A stretch of 64,000 nt of DNA from Maniola hyperantus (taxonomy: Eukaryota; Arthropoda; Insecta; Lepidoptera; Nymphalidae). The stretch is taken from NCBI RefSeq assembly GCF_902806685.2, contig NC_048547.1, positions 310,001 through 374,000 of the forward strand, in the 5' to 3' direction. A program made the translations under genes and the position numbers. Positions 32,500 through 44,318 of the stretch are shown here, piece after piece; the stretch's first letter is position 1; every line of letters begins with the position of its first letter. The notes under the pieces were generated by a model that had not been told where the DNA came from, searched no databases, and saw nothing but the letters and a program-made list of their open reading frames with translations.

Positions 32500-33000
32500 G
32501 TGATAGCCTAGTGTTTAAGGTTGAAATAATATTTATTTAAGTAAATTCTATCTCTAGTCTATAAAACATGCAGAAAAACTTATCACTAAAAAAAATTATA
32601 TTTACAAAAAATATACGCCGTCCAAATGGTCATTTATGGGCATTGTGCCCAAAACACTGGCGCTATTACCTCGCTGAACGGCAAGGCTCAACCGTTGAGC
32701 CAAATACTTAAGCACCAGCTCTTGGGTCACCAGACGCGTGGATCAGTTTTTGGGACACAGTGTTTAATATATGTCCGCCTTCTATTCTGGAGCTATGTAC
32801 ATTGTACGGTTTAAGTTATTAAAATATAGCTTGCTTAAACAGTGAAGGAAAAAGTAGTGAGGAACCTGCAAGCCTGAGAGTTCTTCATAATGTTTTCAAA
32901 GGTGTGTGAAGTCTGCTAATCCGCACTTGGTCAGCGTTTGGACCTTGGGTAAATTCTGAGAGGAAACCCGTACTAAGTAGTGAGCCGGCGATAGGACTAT
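32500..33000 (+). repeat. Family C SINE split by a LINE insertion
   Basis: Head GTGATAGCCTAGTGTTTAAG at 32499-32520; body resumes at about 32825 with AACAGTGAAGGAAAAAGTAG and TGTTTTCAAAGGTGTGTGAA, ending in GATGATGATGATG (33001-33018). The interruption is the LINE fragment below. Confidence 0.65.
32530..32820 (-). pseudogene. Non-LTR retrotransposon, C-terminal ORF fragment and 3' UTR
   Basis: On the minus strand from about 32817 to a TAA at 32602-32604 the frame encodes YLAQRLSLAVQRGNSASVLG, a conserved end of a non-LTR retrotransposon polyprotein, then LDGVYFL and stop. The same protein end lies in the 45-kb palindrome arm. 5'-truncated, as usual for LINE insertions. Confidence 0.6.
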
Positions 33001-33053
33001 CATGATGATGATGATGATTTGATGTGATGACATTGAAAATCATCACAACCCAT

Positions 33054-33087
33054 ATCAGATTTATGGGATATATCCCATAAATCTGAT
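33054..33087. repeat. Perfect 34-bp palindrome without spacer
   Basis: ATCAGATTTATGGGATA followed directly by its reverse complement. It lies between the tail of a family C SINE and a family B copy. Confidence 0.85.
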
Positions 33088-33099
33088 TTGTGTTTGTTT

Positions 33100-33290
33100 G
33101 TTGCTTTGTTGACTTGCTGGTTTGCCCTTCAGTCACGCTGCAACAGAACAACGGACCGGCGTGATTTTGTGCATATACATATTATATTGATAAAAGTGAT
33201 GATACTTTTTACTCAAATTCAAAGAGTTCCCAAAGGATTTTAAAAATCTAAATTCACACGGATGAAATTACGAGCATATCAGCTAGTATC
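33100..33290 (+). repeat. Family B repeat
   Basis: GTTTGTTTGTTGC, CAACAGAACAACGGACCGGC, AAAGAGTTCCCAAAGGATTT and CACACGGATGAAATTACGAG, diverged from the other copies. Confidence 0.6.
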
Positions 33291-33296
33291 TCTATA

Positions 33297-33748
33297 CAGG
33301 ATGTAACCAGAACGCTGGTAAAAACGAAGACAGGGTGATAGTACAGATGATTACTGATATGATACTACAAAAAAAAAAACGCGAAAAAAAAAACTATTAA
33401 AAAGTCCTATAATTTTGTAAAAGTTTACGATAAACTTTTTTTTAATTCATTATTGCTATACGCTTGACCACAATCACACCTGATGGAAAGTGATGATGTG
33501 GCCTAAGATGGGACGCGTAGATAAAATGCAAATAAAACATCTGACTGACGCTAGAGGTCAACGAAGTAGGTCACTCGGAGTCAATGCCGCGACGTAGACG
33601 ACCCGAGTTTTGCACGTTATACATTGCTGGTTTGAAAAATCTAAATCACTAGAAGTTCAAAACGAGGCAAATGGTTATTGGTATTGGATTGTGTTTAGGT
33701 AGTATAACAATAGCGCTAAGTTTTTGCCAGCGTTCTGGTTACATCCTG
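33297..33748. mobile_element. Complete MITE with TA target duplication (CAGGATGTAACC ends)
   Basis: Left CAGGATGTAACCAGAACGCT and right AGCGTTCTGGTTACATCCTG are perfect inverses. TA flanks both sides (33295-33296, 33749-33750), fitting the Tc1/mariner superfamily. No transposase. A SINE scrap (33460-33520, ACACCTGATGGAAAGTGATG) is nested. Relatives: 17219-17760 and the right half at 54500-54670. Confidence 0.8.
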
Positions 33749-35072
33749 TATTTTAAAGTGAGAAAATAGTGAACGTAGTAAGTAAAGCTTGCGCGATATA
33801 CGAGTAGGTATACTGTATGAGGCACACGTATCGCTGAGCAATAATCCGCAACAACTTGCAGCCTCGCTGGCTGCAATTCCGCAAAATCATATCAGGCTAT
33901 TACACTTCCAAGTTTTGAGCCAAACCAGCTATAAATCCACTGTGATCTTCCGCTACTCCCACTGTGCACGGAATTTTAAGTAAGGTAATACAGATAAAAT
34001 ATTATATCGGTAGATGCACTTAGGTTTGTGTTTAGAATTTAGAATCTAAATATATAAAAGGAAAAGCTGACTAGTCTGTCAGCTAGTAATATTTCCATTC
34101 AAATAACTTGTAAAAGTTTATATTTTGAATAAAAATCTTTTTACTCTATCCTATTCTATTGTTTGAAAAAATTATAGAGATATCTCAAGTGTGCAAGTTC
34201 CATCACTATGTTTCCCTTTATTCGATTGCTTCAACACACATCCTAGCTCTGAAAAGTTGCAGGTGCATTAGATAAGTGGATCCCTCTGATGATCCCTCAA
34301 GACCCAAATATCCCTCTGACCTCTCAAATAGGAGGCAGATTGTCTTGACCACTCGAGTCATCACGGCTATCACGGCTAATCACAACCTAAAAATTACTCC
34401 ATCCCATTACACCTAGACTTTATCATAACATATTTTTACAATTTTGCGGGCTTCGTGACCCGAAGTCAAGTTTAACCTGACGCCAATAAATCCAAAACTT
34501 GAACACATTTTTTGTCGGTTTTTCTTGAAAACTTCAGGATTTTCGTGACGCCCGAATAAAATACTCGTAATATTAAAAAGTTTTCGGAGTATAATAAAAA
34601 TGAAATGAGAGGGATAATAAGTTTTTTAATAAAACGCAATAAAATCCGAGAGTATAAGCCGCGGAAAATTTAATTGAAAAGAATTATTCTTCGCCTTACA
34701 AAGAGATAAAAGGCCGTGCTGTTTTAAAAATAATATTAGCACGAAAAAATTATATTTTCGTTAATTAGCAAAATACGTTGCACCTAGGTAAGCACTTATT
34801 TCTATTCTAGTGTTACGTTGAATTTTGAAATCTCATTTTAAGGTAAAACTTTTATGGTTTCAAACTTCTACCTATATATTATTTTCTACGCATTATAAGA
34901 TGAGATTCATCTTAAATACAAAAACATGGGGTATATGTATTTTAAAAATGTATTAAATAGTTTTTAATTATTTTTTAAAACTTTAGACAAAATTTTCGCA
35001 TTTCGAAAGTATTTTGTAGTGGACCGAATTTTTTGTGCAAAAACAGAAGTCAAAAGCGAGTTTACAGGAGAA
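33749..35072. other. AT-rich DNA with SINE scraps
   Basis: 34047-34085 family A start (AAATATATAAAAGGAAAAGC). 34090-34160 family H tail. 34180-34390 family C (minus). The rest is AT-rich and featureless. Confidence 0.5.
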
Positions 35073-35760
35073 TTCAACGTCTTCATAATATTATAGCTTT
35101 AAATTAATTAAATTTGGCTCTAGCCCAAAAAGTATGATATCGTGATATGATTACCTAGTATTCTGTATTACCAAGTATTACCGGGTGCCGTGCAGCGAGG
35201 TATCGCGATCGAGTTATCGCCGTCTGGTACGTGCTGTACATTGGTAAGGAAGCTCAAATTGCAAAAGAGATCGCTTTGCAATACACACTTTGCATCCTTC
35301 CCGCTTTCAATTTTTATGACAAAACTATATAAATACGAAATTGTGTCTGTCTGTTCGTCTGCTAGCTTTTCACGTTTAATCGATTTTGACGAAATTTGAC
35401 ATAAAGATAGCTTGCATCCCTGAGATGGATATTATAAGACACTTTTTGTTAAAGAATTTCCTAAATACACTCGGAAGTGGGCGCGGGTACATCTTGTTTA
35501 CAGAACAAACGTTTATCGTCTTCATAAATATATTAGCTTTAAATAAATTAAATTTAGCGCTACCTCAGAATGTGTGCTATGATTACCTAATATTACCAAG
35601 TATTACCGGGTGTCGTGCAGCAAGGTGTCGCGAGTTATTGCCGCCTGCTACGTGTTGCACATTTTTAAGGAAGCTTAAATTGCTTAAAAGAGATCGTTTT
35701 GCAATACTCACTGCCTTATTTATTATCTTTGCCCTTCCCTTCCACTTTAAATTTTTCATC
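35073..35760. repeat. Diverged direct duplication of about 250 bp
   Basis: 35073-35325 and 35514-35760 share GTCTTCATAA, ATTACCAAGTATTACCGGGT, GAAGCT(C/T)AAATTGC and AAGAGATCG. Between them is a scrap of family B type (ATAAATACGAAATTGTGTCT). The open frames over both copies have no domain. Confidence 0.65.
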
Positions 35761-35769
35761 ATTATCGTG

Positions 35770-37830
35770 AGCGTGGGAGCACGGTTCTCCTCTTAGAATG
35801 AAAAGCGTTTGGCCAATAGCCCACCACGCTGGTCAAATTTTACAAAACACCCACCGTTAAGAAAACATTATGCAGATCTCTCAGGCATGCAGTTCCCTAA
35901 ATAACTTTTTTACCGCTAATGCAAGTGATATATTTTAATCACTTAAAACGCACATAACTGCGAAAAGTTAGAAGTGCATTTCCAGGATCGAACCTCCAAC
36001 CGCCTAAATAGGAAGCCGACTTTTTAACCACTAGGTAAGCTATCACCGCTTTTATAATTATAATGATACAATATGTAACACACGGCACACCGTATATGCA
36101 TACGTTTAGAAACTTATTCTGTTCCAACGACATTTTCATTTGATTCGCACTTAGCGGGTAATATTTCCCATAGTCTTATTTCTCGTCTCCAATTCGCAGG
36201 TTTTCAGTTTTCACCAGTTATCAAATTGTGAGCCGCACTTTACGATGCAATCGATATTAAAGTCGCGCGCTACCGTCCAATCCGACGGAATGGGAAAACG
36301 ATCCTACCTTCGAGTTCGTAAATTAAATTTTCTATGCATGAAGCTTATTCCATCTTTATGGCTTTCGCGCTTGAAGTGCGCGCTTAAAGGCTAAAATTTT
36401 AAAGAAAATATACCAAATTTATCTTCTTTGATTGTAAGCCTATATGATTATAAAAATCTAGAATTTGCTTTGGCTAAGAAGCCGTAATTGAAAAAAAATT
36501 AAAAAGCTTGACTGCAATGAAAAAACGAATTAAAAAGTAAACAAATTTTCACTTTTTGAAAATGACAGCAATTTTTTAATAAAAATGTGTTTAGACTCCT
36601 TAGCCGTTTTCATCTATACTTTCCTACTTCATACTAAAGGGTGTAAACTTTCAGCTTTTATAAAATAACGAAGGTTTGGCGCTCGCGGGCTCTCTCTCTA
36701 TCTTTATTGCGAGGTACATGCATATCGGTGCTAAACTCAGTAAACTTATTTATACCTAGTCCATCGACAGAATTTATTGGAGACAATATAGCTTTCCACT
36801 CGAGCATCACATCTATTGCCTCATTGTTGGAAGTCGCAATTCCTTCTATTCTTCTCATGTAGCAAGGGTTTTCTTAGAATAATATTTATCATCATGATCA
36901 ACCCATCGCCAGCTCACTACAGAGCACGGGTCTCCTCTCAGAGTGAGGGTTTTGGCCATAGCCAACCACGCTGGCCATGTGCGGATTGGTAGACTTCACA
37001 CACCTCTGAGAACATTATGGAGAACTCTCAGGCATGCAGGTTTCCTCACGATGTTTTCCTTCACCGTTAAAGCAAGTGATATTTAATTACTTAAAACCCA
37101 CTCTAAACGTTAGAGGTGCGTACCCCGACCTCCGATTAGAAGGCGGACGTCCTAACCACTAGGCTATCACAGCTAATAATAATATTGCGGTGAATCATTA
37201 TCATCTTACGAATTACGATATTCAGCACTGAAAGAACGTTGCGACGAGAAAATTTTCTTCAAAAAAGACAAAACAAGAGTGACAGGTCGCTAACCACAAC
37301 GAAGAGTTCAGAAAAAGGTTTGAAAAATGGTTCTGGTTGAGAACCCATTACTTAGCTGTAAGCTTGACTAATTACTTCCACCGGCTCTCAAGAAGCGTGC
37401 TGAAGCTCCCGCGTCGGAGCTGAAGTTTTCAATTTAACTTGTGCGAAGTTCGCATTGTTCCGAACCGCGAGATTTTCTTGGAGAATTTCGCGAGAAATAA
37501 AACTTGGGTATTTTGTTATGTTTGAATTAAATGGCACTGAATACTGATTAGGTGTAACTTCTTTTTCTTACTCTATCAGTCTTTCTCATTTCTAGTAGGA
37601 TATTTACGTTAAGTGACGTCGGGACATTCATCATCATCACGCTCAACCCACCTCCGGCCACTACTGAGCATGGGTCTCTAATCAGAATAAGAAAGCTTTG
37701 GTCATATTCTACCACACTTGTTAAGTGCGGATTGACATACTTCACACACCTTTGAAAAAATTTTGAAGAAATCTTAGGCATGCAAGTTTCCTCTCGATGT
37801 TTTCCTTCACCGTTAAGTATAAGCAAGTGA
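35770..37830 (-). repeat. Three family C SINEs in minus orientation, separated by AT-rich DNA
   Basis: Copies at 35770-36060, 36895-37172 and 37625-37830, each with CCACGCTGGTCA- or CCACACTTGTTAAG-type blocks, TTCCTCNCGATGTTTTCCTTC and (except the last) the tRNA-like end CCTAACCACTAGGCTATCAC. 36061-36894 and 37173-37624 show no gene or other recognised repeat. Confidence 0.65.
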
Positions 37831-37911
37831 TATTTAATCTTTTCACAATTTTTAGGTTGGTTGATAAAAGTATATTTACAGCAAAACTTAGAAAAACAAG
37901 GAATACTTATA

Positions 37912-38490
37912 GACCGGTCAAGAGCGAGTCGGACTCGCACACAAATGGTTCCGTAGGTACCATAGGTGTTATTTCGTACAAGAAATAACCTTGACCTAGA
38001 ATCATGAAATTTGGCAGGTAGGTGGGTCTTATAGCTGAAAATCTGAAAACCGTGAATTAGGGTTAGATCACTGCAAAGTGTCGCTACTAGATGGCACTAA
38101 ACAGTCGCTTCAGTACTGAGAGAACATACGTATAACAAATTTCGTCAGTGGCGGTAAGCGAAACCGTGGCCGAGTTGGTCAAGGCATCGGGCGCGAACCC
38201 AGAAGATGCAGGTTCGATTCGTGCCGGTTACGCAATTTTTGATATGTATTTAAAATTATTAAAAAAAAAAATGTGGTCATGAACTAATAATTAGTATTTT
38301 CAATATTCGAAGTAAGATAACTATATCAAGTGGGGTATGATATGAAAGGGATTTACCTGTGCATTCCAAAACAGATTTTTATTTATTTTTATGCATCATA
38401 GTTTTTGAATTATCGTGAAAAATGACGAAAAAATACGACTGTAGTACGGGAACCCTCAGTGTGCGAGCTGGACACGCACTTGGCCGGTTT
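37912..38490 (+). repeat. Family G repeat split by a nested SINE
   Basis: 37912-38072 and 38269-38490 align with 29700-30050 (GAATCATGAAATTTGGCAGG; GTGGTCATGAACTAATAATT; GCATCATAGTTTTTGAATTA). At GGGTTAGATCAC the match stops and resumes after an A run. Confidence 0.7.
38073..38268 (+). repeat. tRNA-headed SINE with intact pol III boxes, nested in family G
   Basis: 38165-38235 is tRNA-like, best matching a Ser-type layout: A box TGGCCGAGTTGG and B box GGTTCGATTCG. The acceptor and T stems each have one mismatch and position 33 is not T, so it is not a normal tRNA gene. An unrelated leader (GTGTCGCTACTAGATGGCAC) precedes it and an A run at 38258-38268 ends it. Confidence 0.65.
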
Positions 38491-38506
38491 TTTATTCATT
38501 GTAATT

Positions 38507-38640
38507 CCCAACGAGTCATACAGCACACAGTAGCTTGGGTGTGACTCGATGGGATTTTTTTCGATGGATTCCCAACGAGTCACACTGTTATACGATTGGG
38601 TGTAACTCGTTGGGAACCCATCACTATATGATTAAAGGCT
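38507..38640. repeat. Repeated hairpin of TTCCCAACGAGTCACAC words
   Basis: CCCAACGAGTCATACAG, GTGTGACTCGATGGGA, CCCAACGAGTCACACTG and GTGTAACTCGTTGGGAA form two hairpins in a row. Confidence 0.65.
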
Positions 38641-39034
38641 ACTTTTTTCTTTGAAAATACTGATCCTTAAACGAAAAAGTTTTGCACTAAGCTTATAATA
38701 TCGGTTTAAGATTTCGACAGCATTATAATATTATAGGTACGCTTTAATTTCGCAAATCTTCGAAAGCTTTTAACTAAGAAGGCTGTAACTCCTCCCTCCG
38801 TAACTCCCGCTAAGCCTCGGCTAACAAAGTCTTAATAAAACACTTCCTAATCCTCCTGCAGAGAAGCGAAAAGTTGCCGGATTACCGAAGATACCTGCCC
38901 GTGACGTCACATGCCACTTTATTTTAGTTATCGTAAGTTATTTCATGGGAATATAGAGCTGGGTGTCGTATTTTTTCTGCTATAGTGGATCTAATCTTTT
39001 TTCAATAATTTCTATGTATATTCGGCGACAGGTA
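38641..39034. other. AT-rich DNA, no gene seen
   Basis: Nothing recognised. Confidence 0.4.
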
Positions 39035-39140
39035 GAGATGGCAATCGGGGAGAGAACGCCCCGCACAGCCCCCGCGCTAACCCGGTATGGGCGTGCGGGT
39101 GTGCGGGGCATCCCCCGCCTCATACCCCGATTGCCATCTC
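39035..39140. mobile_element. 106-bp GC-rich foldback element
   Basis: GAGATGGCAATCGGGG and CCCCGATTGCCATCTC are perfect 16-bp inverted ends, and an inner pair CGCCCCGCAC / GTGCGGGGCA extends the hairpin. Small open frames here are by-products. Confidence 0.7.
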
Positions 39141-40081
39141 AACCTGACGCGGGCAATAACTAGTTTAATTAATAATTTAAATCGAACAGTCAATTCATCC
39201 AGACACACGAGATCAGATGCAGCATCGCTGACTGAACGTGAACGCATGGAGCGCGCGCGTGCCTGCAATAACTGAGCGACACTACTACAATATGGACTAC
39301 GAGTACAAACATATTGTACCTACGAACATGTCTATAAATGGCAACGTTGCTTTCCTTTCTTTGTTATATTCAAAACTCAACATCGTCAATGTACGGTTGG
39401 TCCCAGAATTCGAGTAGCAATTCCACAAAACTATTGCATCAAAAACCAGTCGCACTTATGACTTTTTCTATAAACACACCATCCCAAACACTCAGATATT
39501 TGTGCACGTGCCGTGCAGTGCAAGTGAATTTGATCATTAGGGTGCTAAACGAGTTTTAGTCTTTGACTGTACATTTAATTTTTTTTAAAATTGGAATATC
39601 ATTATTCAAGCCCTCAGCTACACTACAAAGAATCATTTCAAGCAATGTTCGAGTTCATCAACTCTCATTTCTAGTATTTCTACCAATCATTGTAAATTGT
39701 TCGGAGTTAAAAGGTATCCCTTTCACAATCAATTATTCTGCGTAGGACGTCTTAACTTACTCCGCAAAGTAAATTTTCTTTTTCAACTCAGTAACGAAGT
39801 TGAAGTTACGAGACGTCTCGGTAATAACAATCAACCGATGCTCAATTTGGGATGCAAATGCAGGCTTCTTTTAATACGGGCTTAACCTTTGATAACATCA
39901 AACTTCTCTTCAATTGATTAACAAACTTTAGATTATAAAAGTGAGTTTTTCATGCTGAATTTCCCAAAATTTTAGTTGTTGAAAACAAAAACTTAGGAAT
40001 TTCTTCTTAGTTTAATAATATTCTGTACTCAATATCAGGTATATTATTTGATTCGCGGTAGTAATACCACACAAGTAGATG
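39141..40081. other. AT-rich DNA, no gene seen
   Basis: Several 60-73-codon open frames without domain, splice or repeat support. Confidence 0.4.
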
Positions 40082-40083
40082 TA

Positions 40084-40259
40084 TAGACCAGAGGGGAAGC
40101 TTCATACTAACGGCCGGCTGTAGGTTCACTCACTCTAGCGCAGCTCACGCACACCACGACGTGTCACGGACGCTCCGTTTGCCGCCAAACTGGGCGCACG
40201 AAGCGTCCGTCGCACGTCGTGGTGTGCGTGAGCTAGTGTGAAGCTTCCCCTCTGGTCTA
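40084..40259. mobile_element. 176-bp foldback MITE with TA flanks
   Basis: TAGACCAGAGGGGAAGCTTC at the left and GAAGCTTCCCCTCTGGTCTA at the right are perfect inverses. The inner GCTCACGCACACCACGACGTG and its inverse form a second stem. TA at 40082-40083 and 40260-40261. Confidence 0.8.
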
Positions 40260-42389
40260 TAATATCTACTCGTGTGGTAATACATACTGCTAAGTGATAC
40301 CCGCGCAACCGCTAGGCGGTCGAGGGAGGAACACAGGTTTTAGTGGGTGCAAGCCCCACATAACCCCTCTGTTTCCCCTGACAGAGGGGTATGCGTCAGG
40401 CATTTCCTGTGTATAAAAATAAAAAAGGTATGTACGGGAGCGGTGTGCAGGCTCGACCGTACCAAAGGGAGATCTCCCACCGAGCGGTTGGTTGTGCTCG
40501 GTAGCGCCAGTTGGGCCGACGGTTGTATCTTGAAACTTCTATATAGTCCAGATTGCAGAACACTCTGTTAGTGCGAGTACTGTCGGCGGTACATTTGCTA
40601 TCGATTGAACAGCGCCATCTTATATTATTAGATAATTTTATATACCTCATATGAGTTGGTTCGTGTTTTACCGACACCATTTATGGTACAAATCATTATA
40701 GAACATGCGACAAATCATTATATCGATCAAGTTCTTCTTTTCTTGATTTGTTAAATAGTCTTCAGATAAATTAATTTAAAAACACTTAGGAGTTGACCGC
40801 GAGCTGAGCTACGCGAGAGGAACGCAAGTTGCAACATTAGAAGCTAATTTGTTCCCGTTAGAGACAATAACGGAAAGTTTCACAGCATCCTCCGTGCTTC
40901 ACCTGTAAATAGAGCAGACAACTGCTCTGTAAATACTTACTCTTTAACTAATTCTAGTTGAGATAAATTTTAAATGGTTTTCTTAGAAAGATGTTAACAT
41001 ACTATAAGTAAGTCAAGGAGCTGGCAAACAAAACGGTGTAAATGCACGAAATAAAACTTTACAGGAGGAGCAGAAAATTTTATGAATGCTGGTTAAATTA
41101 AATTGTACTTATACCGTTTTGATCGAAATTACTAACTTTTGACTTACTTTCAGCACACATTTTAGGCCGTTTTGCTTGGAAATGAGTTCAAGTATGTTTT
41201 TAGTGAGCGAAATTGTGAACTCATTTCCAAGCAAAAGTCCAACTTTAGCTTGGAAATGAGTTTCGATTTGTATGCAGTAGGCTAAACAAAAAAGTAGGGG
41301 ACCCTTTTACTAAGCCTCCGCTGTCCGTCCGTTTGTCTATCAGCGTGCTGTATCTATCTCATAATCCGTAATAGGTAGTGAGTTGAAATTTTCACAGAGT
41401 TGGTACCGATCTATTTCTATTGCCACTAGGTATAACAAAAAAATAAAAAGTAAATAGTCTTATATCTTGTAAGATAATACGGAACCCTTTGTGTGCGGGT
41501 TCGACTCGCACTTGACTGAGTTTTTAGCTCCCCCTCTAGTATAGAAGAGATATAGACAATGAAGTTTTCTAATGGTCAGTTTTAGTGCGATAAAAGGTAT
41601 ATTTAAGTGCAAATTAACAATTGCCTGCTCTTGTTGGGCATTTTATCGCGTTTTATTAAAAAAGTTTTTTATACTTTCACATTTCCTTGGAAACTTATTA
41701 TTACTTTTTCACCGAGAGACGTTGGAAAATATCACAGTAATTAAGAAATGAAAAAGTAAAATAAAGCGTTAAAATTTATTTACTTCGACGTTTTTCAATA
41801 AATATTTTTTATATTTTAATTTTGTACTTGGCATTATTATTATTGGGAAGAATTTTTTTAAAGAAATTAAGTCGAATGAAGTATTATTGAAATGGAATAA
41901 TGTCGCTCGTACAGGAAAATATCCATAGAAAATAACAAATTAGTTACCTAGTTAAATAGAAGATTAACGCCGAGCTGTCTCATTTCATAAGATATTTCTT
42001 TTAGGTTTTTGACCACTAGATACGATACGATTACATATTTTGCTGTCGCCGCGGTGCAAGACAGCTATATGCGCTTAAATTTAAGTTTATTTTCAAAGTT
42101 AAAATAATATGAAACTGATTGTTACACTTAAGACCAAATATCCTAGAAATATTAATTTATTAAGATGGCAGCACTGTCGCATCGTGCCGCTGCGCACTAT
42201 TGAGTATTGACTTTCGCCAAAAGCGGTGGTGGTGGTGGTTCAGAGCGTGCACAAGTAATAGTTTTGTGAGTTTCAGTGATAATGTATGAATAAATGCCAA
42301 TGTAACTAAGTGTTAACTACGTAGTAGACGGTGCTTGGTCTTCGGCAGCCTTTAGCACCCTCGAACAATGAGTTGCGAGTATAAATAGT
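40260..42389. other. Repeat-bearing DNA without genes
   Basis: 40290-40550 looks like the 3' part of a retrotransposon (GTGGGTGCAAGCCCCACATA, GACAGAGGGGTATGCGTCAG) but has no recognisable protein. 41178-41275 holds three copies of GCTTGGAAATGAGTT, two of them inverted. 41280-41525 is a family G copy. The rest is AT-rich. Confidence 0.45.
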
Positions 42390-42469
42390 GAATGGGACGA
42401 GATGCGAATCGGACGAGTTGTGAATGGGACAAGCTGCGAATTGGACGAGATGCGAATGGGACGAGTTGC
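42390..42469. repeat. 16-bp minisatellite, five units
   Basis: Units at 42390, 42406, 42422, 42438 and 42454, consensus GAATGGGACGAGATGC with 1-3 changes each. Confidence 0.85.
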
Positions 42470-43430
42470 TAACAAAGTGCGAAGCGTACTTTTACTCTCG
42501 GTCACAGAACATGTAATATTTTGTGTAAATTGCAACCAAGAGGATTTTCAAGGATTTTTTGAATTTTTGTACGTTTAGGTGAAAACTGACCCTTCCGTCG
42601 GACCGCGGGTTGTGTATGAAGCCTTAAAAGAATCGTATCGGATCCAGTGGAAAACATTCAAATACCGTCATAAAGATAAATCTTTAATCGCAGCTGTTAG
42701 AAAAGGCGGGAAAAGAATCGCTCCGACAGTTTTATCGGTTTTGTTTGAGAATACATTAACGCGGTGTTTACCGCACATGGGGCCCGATATAAATAATATT
42801 TAAACAATTTACCGCCATTTTTCAAACTTGGAACAAAAGCGCAACTGAAAACTTGCGGAATTTAATTCTGAGTTTTTTGACAGCTCCGGGATTTAGGTTT
42901 GTGGAAGTTTTAAAATGGCATGTGCAAGTCTACAAGATAATATACCTCTGTCCAGCAGTGGACGTCTATCGGTTTATCTTGATAATGATGGTGATGACTA
43001 CAAAGCTTAGACAGTTCTAGCAATTCACGAAGATGTGTGGCTCATGCTTGTGTTTAAATCGTATCGGCATTTAAGTAAGGGACACTAAATGTGTGTGTTT
43101 GACGGCGCTTGCTCGCGGCTGATTGGTCCGACATGCACGCACACTTACGCAATGCCTTTGTATCTGACGTAACCACAATATTAGTAAAGTTCACTCGTCT
43201 TCGTGAAATTGCAAGAACTGTAATAATATTCAACCTTGAAGTATGTTTTTTATGAAAGCAAAAATAATGAGCTTAATCATTTAGAAGTTACGATAATAAA
43301 GGATACATTTTTTCAAGATACAAGTTCACGAGGAATACAAAGAGTAACAGACTAAGGATAAATGCTAGAAAGAGCCTCAGAGATAAACAATTTTATGTAG
43401 GTAGATACATCCGCACCCTTATCAGTACCC
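42470..43430. other. DNA with one unexplained open frame and a LINE tail
   Basis: 42579-42803 is open for 74 codons (plus) with no known domain. 42935-43000 is a family F tail (CTCTGTCCAGCAGTGGACG). No other features. Confidence 0.35.
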
Positions 43431-43636
43431 TTATTATAAATGCGAAAGTGTGTTTGTTTGTTGGGTTCCTTCAATCATGTCGCAACGGTGTAACAGGTTG
43501 ACGTGATTTTTTGCATGGGTATTGATAAACACCTGGAAAGTGATATAGGCTACTTTTTAGCTAGAAAATCAAAGAGTTCCCACGGTATTTTTAAAAACCT
43601 AATTCCACGCGAATGGAGTCGCGGCATCAGCTAGTA
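43431..43636 (+). repeat. Family B repeat
   Basis: TTATAAATGCGAAAGTGTGT, CATGTCGCAACGGTGTAACA and AAATCAAAGAGTTCCCACGG, ending near CGCGAATGGAGTCGCGG. Confidence 0.7.
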
Positions 43637-44235
43637 TTATTATAAGTAAATGGTGCTATGCAGGATTGTCATATTCGTCGTCAATTTATGTGTCTGCAAC
43701 TTAGTAAATTAATAATAGATATATAGCTACTTTATTTAAAAGTCTATTAATTGACAAATGTATGTGAATTCAATTATTTTCGGGTTCCATCTGTAAATAA
43801 TAATAATTGAACGTCGATAAAATTCAGGGTCTCTCTAGGGATTTCATCAATATAATTGTCATTTTAAATTCACGATGTTGGTCCTCCCATTTTCTAAGTC
43901 TGTGGAATATGGATGGATAATGGAATACCTACTTTCGAAGTATCTTCCCACACACTGTCGGTATAATAGTGCCTTTTTCCACCACTATCATTTATCACTC
44001 GCTCTCGTAGAAAAACATCGTTAAGAAATCTACATAATGTACGCTTCAGCATTTCGGATTAAGATATTCGACATTACAAACTTGGAAGAAACTCAAATGG
44101 CAAAAAAATAACTAGGTGTACCTAATGCCTATCCGATGACTTGTAGGTTATGAATATAAATCTTTAGCACGAACTCATTAAATTATAATCAGCTAGAAAT
44201 GTAAAAGTAATTTCTTACAAAAATACATTATGCAA
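43637..44235. other. AT-rich DNA, no gene seen
   Basis: Nothing recognised. Confidence 0.4.
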
Positions 44236-44318
44236 AATCACAGTTGTGTCATCTGAAATTAAAAATTCCTTATTTTCAGCCTGTATTGGCTTATGATACA
44301 TAGATTGAGAAAAAGTTA
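44236..44318 (+). repeat. Outer copy of the palindrome-centre sequence
   Basis: 83 bp (AATCACAGTTGTGTCATCTG to GAGAAAAAGTTA) recur in the same orientation at the palindrome centre, 46856-46961, where a 23-bp insert (poly-T then GCCTTTTAACTTTT) interrupts them. It lies 6 bp outside the left arm. Confidence 0.85.

Noticed and set aside
38165..38235. Functional tRNA-Ser gene
   Set aside because: Mismatched stems, no T at position 33, and an A tail inside an interrupted repeat: a SINE head.
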